From positions 1-42,016 of the forward strand of contig JBFXDD010000037.1 of assembly GCA_050181465.1 (NCBI GenBank): a stretch of DNA of 42,016 nt, written 5' to 3'. Below are positions 1 to 7,836 of this stretch, one piece after another. Made by a program: the position numbers and the translations under genes. Under the pieces are notes generated by a model. It was not told the origin of the DNA, did not search any database, and was given only the letters and a program-made list of their open reading frames with translations. Each line of letters starts with the position of its first letter. Position 1 is the first letter of the stretch. This stretch comes from JACRLW01 sp050181465. GTDB taxonomy: Bacteria; Planctomycetota; UBA1135; UBA2386.

Positions 1-1181
1 ACAGCGAAACGAGTGATCGCCAGCGCACTCGCGTCCGCGCGCTGCGCGAACGCACTGCCGTCCCACTCGAATGTGCGATAGCCCGCAGCAAAATCGCCGA
101 CGGCTTCCAAGCCGACGAGTCGCGCGCGCGATTCGTCGGCAGCGATTGCACCCAGCGATCTCGGCGTGCCGTCGCTCGCTCGGGACCACGCGAGACTCGC
201 TGCGCGGCGCCAGGTCGCATCACCGCGCTCCAACAGCCAATCACCACCGAAGGCAATCAGATCTCCCGAGCGCGGATCGATCGCTGCCCCGAGCGCGACA
301 CCGAAGTACGGCAAGGCCGACACGGCACTCCAATCGCTGCCCGTCCACTCCATCGTCGCCGCGATCGGTGCGGCATCACCCGACAACGGATCCGGACCGC
401 CGCCACCGAGATCGGAACCGCCGAGAAGCTGCAAACGACCGCGCGCGGGATCGAAGGTGAGCACTGCAGTCGAGCGACGTCCGGCCGAAACACTCGTCGC
501 GCGCAGACTCCACGAGGGCGCCGCGCCGCCCAGCGTCCACGTCTCGTCGAACGACACCGGCATCGGTTGCGTGGGCGAGCCGACGACCGCGTGACCGCCG
601 CACAGCACGAGTTCGTTCCGCACGGGATCGTGACCCAGCGCCGGAGCGATTCGGCCGTCGCGTAACCCCGCTCGCCGCGACCACGTGCTCCCGTTCCACT
701 CCCACACATCGGCGAGTGCAGTTCCCCACGGAGTGTTCGGCGAACTCGTCCCACACGCGAGCGTGACCACGTTGCGGCCCGCGTGCCACGTCATGGGAAA
801 CAGGCAGCGTGCGGCCGGACCGGTGCTCGCGACGAGCTGCCAGTTCCCGCCGTCGAACTCCCACGTGTCCCCGAACACCTGCGTGCGAGCGAGATCACGT
901 CCGCCGAACAGCACGAGTCGCGCGCGCACGGGATCGAACGCGAGACCGTGCGCTTCGCGTGCCGGCGGCGAGGAGGTCGCAAGCACCGTCCAGGTCGTGC
1001 CGTCGAAGGCCGCGGTCTGCATCACACCGTCGACGACGCCGACATGCCAAGCGACGTTACGCGCGGCATCCCACGCGATCGGGCCGGTGACGTATTGCAG
1101 GACGTCGGTGGCGCGCCATCTCGCTTGCGCAGCCAGCGACGCCGTCAGGCAGAGAACGTACAGAAGAGATGACGAGCGCAT
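1..1181 (-). CDS. Secreted Kelch/galactose-oxidase-like repeat protein, 3' end outside window
   Basis: The frame is open from an ATG at 1181 to the window edge (about 393 codons), so the C-terminus is missing. The N-terminus (MRSSSLLYVLCLTASLAAQA) is a signal peptide ending in an Ala-X-Ala-like site, so the product is exported. The mature part repeats a pattern of Asp-Pro, then a few residues, then a hydrophobic strand ending in Gly-Gly (for example DPVRARLVLFGGRD, DPVRNELVLCGGH, DPARGRLQLLGGSD, DPRSGDLIAFGGD). These alternate with Trp-rich strands (TWEFDGGNWQ, VWEWNGSTW). This is the signature of Kelch-type beta-propeller blades. The ligand or enzymatic role cannot be told. It lies 51 bp downstream of the TPR gene on the same strand and may be the last gene of that run. 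Confidence 0.8.
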   Translation of the reverse strand, partial: MRSSSLLYVLCLTASLAAQARWRATDVLQYVTGPIAWDAARNVAWHVGVVDGVMQTAAFDGTTWTVLATSSPPAREAHGLAFDPVRARLVLFGGRDLARTQVFGDTWEFDGGNWQLVASTGPAARCLFPMTWHAGRNVVTLACGTSSPNTPWGTALADVWEWNGSTWSRRAGLRDGRIAPALGHDPVRNELVLCGGHAVVGSPTQPMPVSFDETWTLGGAAPSWSLRATSVSAGRRSTAVLTFDPARGRLQLLGGSDLGGGGPDPLSGDAAPIAATMEWTGSDWSAVSALPYFGVALGAAIDPRSGDLIAFGGDWLLERGDATWRRAASLAWSRASDGTPRSLGAIAADESRARLVGLEAVGDFAAGYRTFEWDGSAFAQRADASALAITRFA

Positions 1182-1232
1182 GGTGGCGGGAGTCCGGCGT
1201 CTCGATTCGCCGGCGAACCGCATGCCGCCCGG

Positions 1233-1772
1233 TCAGTGCTGGAGCAGTTCCGTGAAGCGCTCGTCGGTGCGGAGGACATCGAGGTCCGGCTCGGAGGCGG
1301 CGTGTTTGCGGTACGTTTCGTCGAGACCGAAGGCGATCGTCAGCTGCTCGATGGCTTCGTCGCGTTGGCCCGCGAGAGAGAGATAACACCCCAGATTGTA
1401 ATGGCCGATCGCCGAACGCGGGTCGCGCGTCACGAGCCTGCGCATGCACGTGATCGCGCCGGCCAGATCCTCGGTGCGCTTGCGGCACCACGCCTCGGTG
1501 ACGAGGCTCCATTCGGGGTCGTGCTCGAAGTAGCCCAGTTCGTCCAGACTGTCGAGCGCTTCGTCAAACCGCTTCAGTTCGACGAGCGCGCGGATGCGCA
1601 ACGTCAGCGCCACCGGGCGGGCACCGGGGATGTCGAGCAATGGGCCGATCCGATCGAGCGCGCGCTGCGCGCACCCGAGATCGAGCCAGCCGTCGACTTC
1701 ATGGACGAGGCGTTCGGCGGAGCGGGGAACCTGCACCGGCCCGAGTTTCCCCAAGCGGATCGCCCTTCGCAA
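1233..1772 (-). CDS. TPR-repeat protein
   Basis: 179 residues. The helical repeats are TPR-like: one around 'ALTLRIRALVELKRFDEALDS' and one around 'SAIGHYNLGCYLSLAGQRDEA', the latter with the usual Gly/Tyr/Ala spacing. No signal peptide or membrane segment is seen, so it is probably a cytoplasmic scaffold protein. The first possible start is a TTG at 1772, but a second TTG at 1754 has an AGG nine bases upstream, so the start is uncertain by six codons. The preceding hydrolase ends 12 bp upstream in the same reading frame, separated by a single TGA. The two are almost certainly co-transcribed. The specific function is unknown. Confidence 0.75.
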   Translation of the reverse strand: MRRAIRLGKLGPVQVPRSAERLVHEVDGWLDLGCAQRALDRIGPLLDIPGARPVALTLRIRALVELKRFDEALDSLDELGYFEHDPEWSLVTEAWCRKRTEDLAGAITCMRRLVTRDPRSAIGHYNLGCYLSLAGQRDEAIEQLTIAFGLDETYRKHAASEPDLDVLRTDERFTELLQH

Positions 1773-1784
1773 ATCGCCGGCACT

Positions 1785-2483
1785 TCACCAGGCGTGAAAC
1801 TCCTCCGCGGCGCCGAGGATCGCGCCGATCTCGCGATTCAGTCGGTGATCCCCTTCGGGCAGCACCAGCAGCCGCTTGCGGCCGTGCGGCAGCTTGTCGA
1901 GGAACTGCTCGCTCGCGGCGACCGGCACCGTGTCGTCCAAGGCGCCGTGCACGCACAGCACCGGCTGATGGATTGCGCCGGGAAGTGCCGCTTCGTCGAA
2001 TGACTCGATGTCGTCGAGGACCGCGGCGCCGAACTCGAAGACCGCGCCGTTGGGCAGTCGCAGGGTCGCTTGCCCATGCAGCCGCGCGCGCAGGCGGGGC
2101 AGGAACCAAAATGCCGGCGCCAGGAGAACCAGCCCGGTCACCAAGTCGGGTCGCCGGGCGGCGACCCAGGCAGCGACGAGTCCGCCGAGCGAGGATCCCA
2201 CCAGGCATGCCGGGCCACTCTCGCGAAGCACACAGATGCAATCGTCGATCAGATCGCTGAGGCCCACCTCGCCGAAGCGGCCGCTCGATTCGCCGTGGCC
2301 GCGGAAGTCGAAGCGCCACGCCTCGCGATTGCGATCGCGAGCGTAGGCGAAGAGCGCATCGCTCTTCTCGCCCCGTCGCGTCGAGCTCAGGCCGTGCAAC
2401 CAGACCAGCGCCGAGGCGTCGCCCGCGAGGTGATCGGCGACGACGTGATGCGACGGTGCAGGCTCTAGACGGAAAGTGCGCAA
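1785..2483 (-). CDS. Alpha/beta hydrolase (serine hydrolase)
   Basis: 232 residues with a complete alpha/beta-hydrolase set: oxyanion-region HGLSS at about 30-34, the conserved DFRGHGES loop at 59-66, nucleophile elbow G-S-S98-L-G, an acid in HGALDDTVP (Asp183 or Asp184) and the catalytic His213 in EGDHRLN. The size and motif spacing resemble the single-domain ABHD10/S33-like hydrolases that act on small ester or acyl substrates. The real substrate cannot be read from the sequence. There is no signal peptide, so it is likely cytoplasmic. It starts at a TTG 17 bp after the upstream lipoprotein gene and is followed 12 bp later by the TPR gene, which suggests one operon. Confidence 0.82.
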   Translation of the reverse strand: MRTFRLEPAPSHHVVADHLAGDASALVWLHGLSSTRRGEKSDALFAYARDRNREAWRFDFRGHGESSGRFGEVGLSDLIDDCICVLRESGPACLVGSSLGGLVAAWVAARRPDLVTGLVLLAPAFWFLPRLRARLHGQATLRLPNGAVFEFGAAVLDDIESFDEAALPGAIHQPVLCVHGALDDTVPVAASEQFLDKLPHGRKRLLVLPEGDHRLNREIGAILGAAEEFHAW

Positions 2484-2500
2484 CGGGCTGACGAGTCTCG

Positions 2501-4249
2501 TCAGTTGTAGACCAAGAACCAGCCCGATTCGGCGGTGATCCCGATTCCACCGGCATCGGCGGCGACCATCCGCACGACCACGCGTGCCACGCCGGTCAGC
2601 CCGATCCCGTCACCCAAGGAATCCCAGCGAAACACCTGCGCGGCACCCGGAGCCGGAAGGCTGCCGCGCGTCTGAATGTTGCCGCCGAAGCCCGCGGCCG
2701 ACGCGACGAACCAGCGCAGGCCGTCGAAGGAGTAGAGCATGAACACCGAACAGGAATCGCGGTCGGCATCGACGAGGCGGTACTCGATGTCTATCGTTCG
2801 AGTCGAGCCTCCGACCGGTGTGATCAGCGACGACACCAGCGGTCGAGTGTTCGCCGTGTCGCGGCCCAGCCAGATGCGCGATTGGTGGAGCACCCCGGTC
2901 CGACCGCCCAGCATGAGCAGCGCGAAGTGATCGTAGATCGGGCCGTTGAGCACGATCTTCGATTCCGCTCCGAGCGACTTGTTGGCGTCGCCCAGTGCGC
3001 TCGCGACCTCGACGAGGCCGTCGCTGCCGCCCGTGACGTCGCCCGCGAGCGTGAAGTAGCGGGTGGTTGCAGGACGGATGTCGGTCGCGAGCAGATCGAG
3101 CACCGTGCTATCGCCTGGGATGAGGTCGGCGAGTCCTTGGACGAAGCGTGCATCGGGAGTCTCGATGGCCGCGAGCAGGGCGTCGAACTGATTCACGACT
3201 GCCGGCGCGCCGTCGTTCGGGGTGCCGAGGAAGATCGCTCGCTCGACCAGCTCACCGAGGGGGCGATCGTTCTCGGCGAAGCCGGGGCGCTGTGGGTCCG
3301 CGTGCGCACGCTCGAGCGCCCAGCGCAGCACCAGGCCGCCGCTGCCGTGCGCCAGCGCCTGACAGGCGAAGCCGGTCTGGGCGCGCTGGCGGATCGAGTC
3401 ATAGAGCCAGTTGCCGGTCTCGCGAATCCCGCGTGCCGAGGGGTAGTGAAAGGCGATGACGTTGGCGAACTCATCACTGAGGCCGCCTTGGCCGGGGCCG
3501 GGGAACAAGCCGTCGACTCCGCTGATGCGCAGCGCTTCGCCGTCGGCGCCGGGCACGACGAGCAGGTTCGCTCCGGCGGCGCTCGCGAAGAAAGCGTCGA
3601 GAGTGCCCTGGCCTACTTGAATCGCCTCGTTGCCGGCGTCGTCACGTACCAGCAAGGCGCCGAGCCGAGTCGTCGCGATCGGCTGGGTCGGATCGACCAG
3701 TTGCGGCTCGCCAAGGACCAGGCTGCGCAGCTCGGCGTGCATGGCGAAGATGCTGCAGAAGCGCGAGATCGTCGTCGTCAGCAGCCGGCGTTCGACGTCA
3801 CGGTCGACTGCCAGGCGCAGGCTGAGATCTCGGTGCGGCGAGTGGAGGAAGTCCCACGCTTCGATGTCGATGTCCGGCCAGATCTCGCCGGCAGTCGCGG
3901 AGTAGCCTTGCGACCAAGGCAGGGTGACGGTCGCGGCGACGTCGAGGACCAAGCCGCGCGGTTCGATCTCGACGCTCTGCACCACGCTCGGCAAGCGCGG
4001 ATCGCCGAAGCGGGCCCACACCTGAACGGCCGTGTCGCTCGTCAGGGCTCCCGGCGGGATGGTGAGGCGAATGCCGGCGAGCGCCTCACGCGGGCCGGGC
4101 TCGAGGGTCCCGCCGGCCGGACCGAGCACGCCTTCGACGACCAAGCGGCGATCGACCAAGGGAGCGATGCCGCTCGATCGCTCGATCCTGGTGCATGCAG
4201 CCAGAACGAGGGCGAGAGCAAGCAGTGCGGCGCGACGCGGCGTGGGCAT
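2501..4249 (-). CDS. Lipoprotein with ZU5-like N-terminal domain and lipase-like alpha/beta hydrolase domain
   Basis: 582 residues from the ATG at 4249, chosen because GAGG lies just upstream and because it begins a lipoprotein signal (MPTPRRAALLALALVLAAC, lipid-anchored Cys19). Residues about 40-170 contain 'GGTLE' and 'LTIPPGALTSDT', resembling ZU5-type beta domains. The rest looks like a lipase/PGAP1-type hydrolase: nucleophile elbow AHGSGG (Ser303), an acid in SDGLVEV (Asp410) and a histidine in IYDHFAL (His441). The last 100 residues form an extra beta-rich tail. The likely role is an outer-membrane or periplasmic esterase or lipase; the substrate is unknown. It heads the run with the small hydrolase and TPR genes. 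Confidence 0.72.
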   Translation of the reverse strand: MPTPRRAALLALALVLAACTRIERSSGIAPLVDRRLVVEGVLGPAGGTLEPGPREALAGIRLTIPPGALTSDTAVQVWARFGDPRLPSVVQSVEIEPRGLVLDVAATVTLPWSQGYSATAGEIWPDIDIEAWDFLHSPHRDLSLRLAVDRDVERRLLTTTISRFCSIFAMHAELRSLVLGEPQLVDPTQPIATTRLGALLVRDDAGNEAIQVGQGTLDAFFASAAGANLLVVPGADGEALRISGVDGLFPGPGQGGLSDEFANVIAFHYPSARGIRETGNWLYDSIRQRAQTGFACQALAHGSGGLVLRWALERAHADPQRPGFAENDRPLGELVERAIFLGTPNDGAPAVVNQFDALLAAIETPDARFVQGLADLIPGDSTVLDLLATDIRPATTRYFTLAGDVTGGSDGLVEVASALGDANKSLGAESKIVLNGPIYDHFALLMLGGRTGVLHQSRIWLGRDTANTRPLVSSLITPVGGSTRTIDIEYRLVDADRDSCSVFMLYSFDGLRWFVASAAGFGGNIQTRGSLPAPGAAQVFRWDSLGDGIGLTGVARVVVRMVAADAGGIGITAESGWFLVYN

Positions 4250-4279
4250 GGGGACCTCGTCGACTGGCGAGAGGCCGTC

Positions 4280-4306
4280 ACCATAGCCACTTCGAGCAGC
4301 GGGCAA
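4280..4306 (-). promoter_or_regulatory. Candidate promoter for the lipase-like lipoprotein gene
   Basis: On the minus strand TTGCCC (4306-4301) is followed after 15 bases by TATGGT (4285-4280), about 30 bp upstream of the ATG at 4249. It fits a sigma-70-like promoter with a slightly short spacer. Judged by eye only. Confidence 0.35.
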
Positions 4307-4362
4307 CGCGGACGGGAAAGCCGCCCGAGTGATCCGACAAGACCGGATGACTCAGGGCACGC

Positions 4363-6540
4363 TCAGACGATTCTCTCGACCGAATCGATGCGAAGGCGCC
4401 GCATGCCCGCGGGAGTCTCGAAGCTCACTTCGGTGCCGGCGCGTTTCCCGAGCACCGCGAGTCCGAGGGGCGCGCGATAGTTGATGACGTCATCCTCCAC
4501 GCAGTCCCACGGACCAAGGATCCGGTAGCTCGCAGCCTGATTGTCGTCGATCCAGGTCACCTCGACTCGCGTCCCGGGCGCAGCGATGTCGTCGGGGATC
4601 TCCTGATCCTCGATCAGCTTCGCGCGACGCAACTCGCGGCTCATGTCTTCGGCGCGGCCGGTGAGGTTGCGCTGCTCCTCCATCGCCGATTCCCATTCGC
4701 TGTTCTCGCTGAGGTCGCCGAGCGCGGCGGCGGCGTTGATCGCTTTGGCGTTGACGGGAATCTTTTCGTCGACGAGGACGCGATGCTCTTCCTTGCGTCG
4801 CGCCAGCCCGCCGGCCGTGACGTAGATGATCTCCTCGTTCTCCCAGAACGGTCGTTCAGGCCGGCTGGTGATGTCGGGGAAGCGCTTCGCGACCGCGCGG
4901 AGCACGGCGTCGGTGATTTCCTGCGGAAACTCCTGACCGCCGCGCTCGCAGATGCCCAGGAAGCTCGCGAGGTCCTCACGTTCGATGGTGTCGAGGCAGC
5001 GCGTGAGCTGACCCTTCCGACTGACGAGCATCGTCGCCACGCGCTGCTTCACGCGGTTGAGTCCGGCGTCGGCGCGCGGGTCGGTCGCGATGACTCGGCA
5101 GAGATGCATCATCACGCGGCAGACGGCCGCCGATTCCGGTGCACCCTCCACGCCCTCGAAGTCGCCGTCGCTCTGCACCTTCGCGAGCAGCCACGTGATC
5201 GTCGGGAAGCGGCGCGGATAGGCGGCGACGGCGTTCCAAACCGGCGCCAGGGTCGCGGCCTTGCGTTTCTCTTGCAGCAGCGCGACCACTTGCTCGACCA
5301 CGGTCAGCGGGAACCGAGTGATGTTCGCCGCGCACTGTTCCGCCCATTCCTCGCCCAGTGCTTCGGGCAGCAGCCGCACGGCGTGTTCTCGCGAGGCTTG
5401 CGTCGCGAGGTTGTCGAAGGCTTCGGGGGTGAGGCCGTCTTCGGTGAGCAGGAGCTGCTTGAGTTCCGTAGCGGCGGACACCGAGGTGCTGCGGTCGTGC
5501 TCCTCGAGGAACAGGATGCCGTCGAGCAGGCTCGCGGAGTTGTTTGTCTCGCTCTGCAGGCTGCGTTCGACGCGCTGTTGGGCGAGATCGAGGATCATCC
5601 TCGTCGCGCCGTCGTCGAGGCCGCGGGCGAGATACTCGCGGCACACCCCGAGGAACTCCGGCAGGTTGCGCGCGTGGCTCAGCGCCTTGCGCGCTTCATC
5701 GCCGAGTGAGAGCGGCGTCTTGCGCATGACGAAGGTGGGCCGTGTCGCCGTCCCCTCGATCTGCAACCACGGATCGTTGCCCGCGGCGATCTTCGCGCGC
5801 TTCCACCAATTGCCCCACTTCTTCTCGGTGACGAGTTCGATCAGCTCCGTCTTGAGCTGGGTGCTGTTGATCGTGCCTCGATAGACCTTCGCGGCCATGC
5901 GGATGACGACCGCCGGCTGCGACTCGCAGAGTTCGAGGAGGTCGTCGCGACGAGTCAGCCGCATCGTGCGCAGATCGTCGCGGTCGAGCGGTCGAAGGCT
6001 GTCGAGCGCGCTCTGGAAGGGCAGCGTCTTGATCGATCCGCCGGCGAAATGGATGCGGATCTGTCGCGACTCGGTGTCCAACTCCTCGATCACTCCCTCG
6101 CCCCAGCCCGCGCGGTGGTAGACCACGTAGCCGGGCGTGAAGCGACGCGCGCGATCGAAGGACTCGAATGCGGCCGGCGTGAGGTTCGTGGAGCTCAAGC
6201 CGCTCGCGTCGAGTGCGATGGGCATCCACTCTGCGTCGCCGAAGGCCGCAGTCGCCAGCTCGAACAAGCGCTTCGAGAAGCTCTCGTTGTTGTGCTGACG
6301 ACCCACCAGTGCGATGCCGAGTTCGAAGGCATCCGGGGCGCGGCCTTTCGACTGCAGCGAGTCGATCATCCGGAGGCCGAGGTCGAGTGCGACTCCCGAT
6401 TCTCCTCGATCCGCCAGTTCCGAGAGCGTCCGCGCGTAGTCGCCGACGTCTTGGGGGTTGTCGATCGCCGCGTTCCACGCGGTGATCAGGGCTTCGGTAT
6501 CCGACGAATGGACGAGAGCCAGGTAGTCCTGCACGGGCAA
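4363..6540 (-). CDS. greA: Large GreA/GreB-type transcript cleavage factor with long N-terminal extension
   Basis: 725 residues. The last 150 (about 574-725) form a complete GreA module. First comes an antiparallel coiled coil beginning VTAGGLARRK, with the tip motif GDLSEN (608-613) carrying the acidic residues that enter the RNA polymerase secondary channel. An FKBP-like C-terminal domain follows (VEVTWIDD through LRIDSVERIV). Ordinary GreA is about 158 residues, so some 570 residues are added in front. These include a beta-barrel-like segment near residues 135-180 (PGYVVYHRAGWGEGVIEEL) and a long helical region. Similar large GreA proteins are known from Chlamydiae and Planctomycetes. The start is a TTG with a strong AAGGAGG ten bases upstream. 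The expected role is rescue of stalled RNA polymerase; what the extension does is unknown. Confidence 0.85.
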   Translation of the reverse strand: MPVQDYLALVHSSDTEALITAWNAAIDNPQDVGDYARTLSELADRGESGVALDLGLRMIDSLQSKGRAPDAFELGIALVGRQHNNESFSKRLFELATAAFGDAEWMPIALDASGLSSTNLTPAAFESFDRARRFTPGYVVYHRAGWGEGVIEELDTESRQIRIHFAGGSIKTLPFQSALDSLRPLDRDDLRTMRLTRRDDLLELCESQPAVVIRMAAKVYRGTINSTQLKTELIELVTEKKWGNWWKRAKIAAGNDPWLQIEGTATRPTFVMRKTPLSLGDEARKALSHARNLPEFLGVCREYLARGLDDGATRMILDLAQQRVERSLQSETNNSASLLDGILFLEEHDRSTSVSAATELKQLLLTEDGLTPEAFDNLATQASREHAVRLLPEALGEEWAEQCAANITRFPLTVVEQVVALLQEKRKAATLAPVWNAVAAYPRRFPTITWLLAKVQSDGDFEGVEGAPESAAVCRVMMHLCRVIATDPRADAGLNRVKQRVATMLVSRKGQLTRCLDTIEREDLASFLGICERGGQEFPQEITDAVLRAVAKRFPDITSRPERPFWENEEIIYVTAGGLARRKEEHRVLVDEKIPVNAKAINAAAALGDLSENSEWESAMEEQRNLTGRAEDMSRELRRAKLIEDQEIPDDIAAPGTRVEVTWIDDNQAASYRILGPWDCVEDDVINYRAPLGLAVLGKRAGTEVSFETPAGMRRLRIDSVERIV

Positions 6541-6582
6541 GGCTTGGCAGCCTCCTTGGATGGGAAAGAAAGGGGGCCGAAC

Positions 6583-6610
6583 AGGATAGCGACGCGGCCG
6601 CCGATGGCAA
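6583..6610 (-). promoter_or_regulatory. Candidate promoter of the greA-like gene
   Basis: On the minus strand TTGCCA (6610-6605), 16 bases, then TATCCT (6588-6583), about 45 bp upstream of the TTG start. The surrounding block CGCTATCCTGTTCGGCCCC recurs with one mismatch upstream of rph (38158-38163 region), which strengthens the call. Confidence 0.5.
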
Positions 6611-6655
6611 AGACACCCGGCGAATGAATCCGCGAGCCTGGTTGCGCGCTGCGGG

Positions 6656-6839
6656 CTAGCCCGGATGACTCGTGAACGTCGTCCCGAGATCGACGCAGGT
6701 CGATGTCGAGGAAGGAGCTGCGTCGGTCGTCGACCGAAGCGTAGCTTTGGCTACCCTGCCAGGGAGGAGCCGTCGTAGCGACGCCGCCGGGCGCGACTTG
6801 TGGCGATCGCAGCAGACGTTCACGGATAATCCGGGCCAG
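6656..6839 (-). repeat. 184-bp dispersed inverted-repeat element, copy A (reverse orientation)
   Basis: Read on the minus strand this copy aligns without gaps to the copy at 32357-32540 at 164 of 184 positions (hand count). Its ends are inverted copies of each other (CTGGCCCGG outer end versus CTAGCCCGG on the other side, followed by a second matching block ending GAACGTC). It begins three bases beyond the stop codon of the basic-tail protein gene and fills the space between that gene and the greA-like promoter. No coding capacity is apparent. Confidence 0.9.
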
Positions 6840-6842
6840 GGC

Positions 6843-7430
6843 TCAGTCGGCCAAGCGGCTGACCAGGGTGTGCACGTCGGTCGCGGCCGTCGCTTCGTCG
6901 TAGGTGTCGAAGTGCACTTCGTCGAGCACCTCCTCGGGTGCGACCAGGCTGACGTAGAACTCGAGCCCGTACTGTTTGCGGTAGGCCCGAATCTTGCCGA
7001 GGTTGGTGTCCTTCGCGTTCTCGCTGGTCTCGAGGACGATGGTCTTGCCTTCCCGGCCACGGCCGCGGAGCACCATGGTCGGTGCGTAGGCTGCGAGGCT
7101 CTCGTCGTCGAGACGGACCTCGAAGTGGCGGGGTCGATGACTGTGCGCCACGCCCTGATCCGTGAGACGATCGCACAGATCGCGCTCGAGTCGGCTGAGG
7201 ATGGCGCGGCCACCGCAGCGACCGAAGGCGGTGCCCGAGGCTGAGGCGCCGGAGATGAGGAGGTCATCGCCGCGGCGGGAGGGCGCGGCCTTCGGCGCAG
7301 CGACAGTCCGGGCGGACGCGGTCGGCTTGGCGGAGACTGCCTTGCCTGCCGCCGCGGAAGCGGCGGCCTTCTTGGGTTTTGATTCGCTCTTGCTGGCCGA
7401 CTTGCTCGGCTTGCTGGTGCGGGTCGACAT
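6843..7430 (-). CDS. Protein with Lys/Ala-rich basic tail and possible nuclease-like fold
   Basis: 195 residues. Residues 1-55 are low-complexity Lys/Ser/Ala, like histone-H1-type or nucleic-acid-binding tails. Residues about 78-190 form a compact domain with the order helix (RDLCDRLTDQGV), then HFEVRLDD, YAPTMVLRG, KTIVLETSEN, then helix and strand (IRAYRKQYGLEFYVSL). This order resembles the PD-(D/E)xK nuclease core, where a tyrosine-proline-aspartate strand and a Glu-X-Lys strand carry the active site. Here the expected aspartate is Thr and the E-X-K is ETS, so it is probably non-catalytic if related at all. The assignment is a tentative fold guess. The gene is flanked on both sides by copies of the 184-bp repeat. 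Confidence 0.6.
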   Translation of the reverse strand: MSTRTSKPSKSASKSESKPKKAAASAAAGKAVSAKPTASARTVAAPKAAPSRRGDDLLISGASASGTAFGRCGGRAILSRLERDLCDRLTDQGVAHSHRPRHFEVRLDDESLAAYAPTMVLRGRGREGKTIVLETSENAKDTNLGKIRAYRKQYGLEFYVSLVAPEEVLDEVHFDTYDEATAATDVHTLVSRLAD

Positions 7431-7608
7431 CGGGTTGGGGCTATTTCGTCACTTGGTTGGCTCAGGACGACCACCGGCGCGTGGGACCGGCGGGCTGACC
7501 GTCCGCCCTGAGCGAGGCGCCGGACGCGGCGCGGGGCGACCGGGAGGACCCGGGGGCGGGATTCTAGATGTCCGAAGTCGACTTCGGGAAGCCCCACCCT
7601 CTCGGGCT
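7431..7608. other. Non-coding region upstream of the basic-tail protein
   Basis: Very GC-rich leader and promoter region of the gene starting at 7430. Apart from the palindrome at 7572-7587 no feature is recognisable. No good -10/-35 pair was found by eye. Confidence 0.5.
7572..7587. promoter_or_regulatory. 16-bp perfect palindrome, possible operator
   Basis: CCGAAGTC is followed immediately by its exact reverse complement GACTTCGG, giving a perfect 16-bp dyad about 140 bp upstream of the ATG at 7430 and 21 bp from repeat copy B. It could bind a dimeric regulator or be the remnant of a hairpin. No regulator is known. Confidence 0.35.
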
Positions 7609-7792
7609 CTAGCCTCGACGATTCGTGGCCGTCTGCTGCGATCGTCGCAAGGCGCGCCCGGCGGTGTCGCTACGTCGGCTCCTTCCTGGCAGCGTAGCCA
7701 CAGCTACGCTCCGGTCGCCGACCGCCGCAGCTCCCTCCTGGACAGCGACCTGCGTCGATCTCGCGCGGACGTTGGCGAATCGGCCGGGCCAG
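7609..7792 (+). repeat. 184-bp dispersed inverted-repeat element, copy B
   Basis: Same length as copies A and C and alignable with no gaps; 154 of 184 positions match copy C by hand count. The central hairpin is kept in a weaker form (GCGTAGC, CACA, GCTACGC). It lies 44 bp beyond the stop of the EF-hand protein gene (7837). It is the most diverged of the three copies, mainly near the left end. Confidence 0.88.
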
Positions 7793-7808
7793 CGCCGAGA
7801 TCGTCGAT

Positions 7809-7830
7809 GACCGGGCCCAGCGGCCCGGTC
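7809..7830 (-). terminator. Strong hairpin downstream of the EF-hand protein gene
   Basis: GACCGGGCC and GGCCCGGTC form a perfect nine-base-pair stem with a four-base loop, six bases beyond the stop codon at 7837. There is no T-run after it on the minus strand, so if it terminates transcription it is not a classical intrinsic terminator; it may also protect the 3' end. Confidence 0.5.
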
Positions 7831-7836
7831 CTGCGA

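Noticed and set aside
257..864. Arginine-rich minus-strand reading frames over the start of the window
   Set aside because: They are shadows of the Kelch-like gene, whose own frame is open from 1181 to the edge and encodes a signal peptide and repeats. The shadows have no recognisable domain.
4250..4306. A 19-residue longer start (TTG at 4306) for the lipase-like lipoprotein
   Set aside because: It would bury the lipoprotein signal and overlap the likely promoter; the ATG at 4249 has a ribosome site and starts the signal directly.
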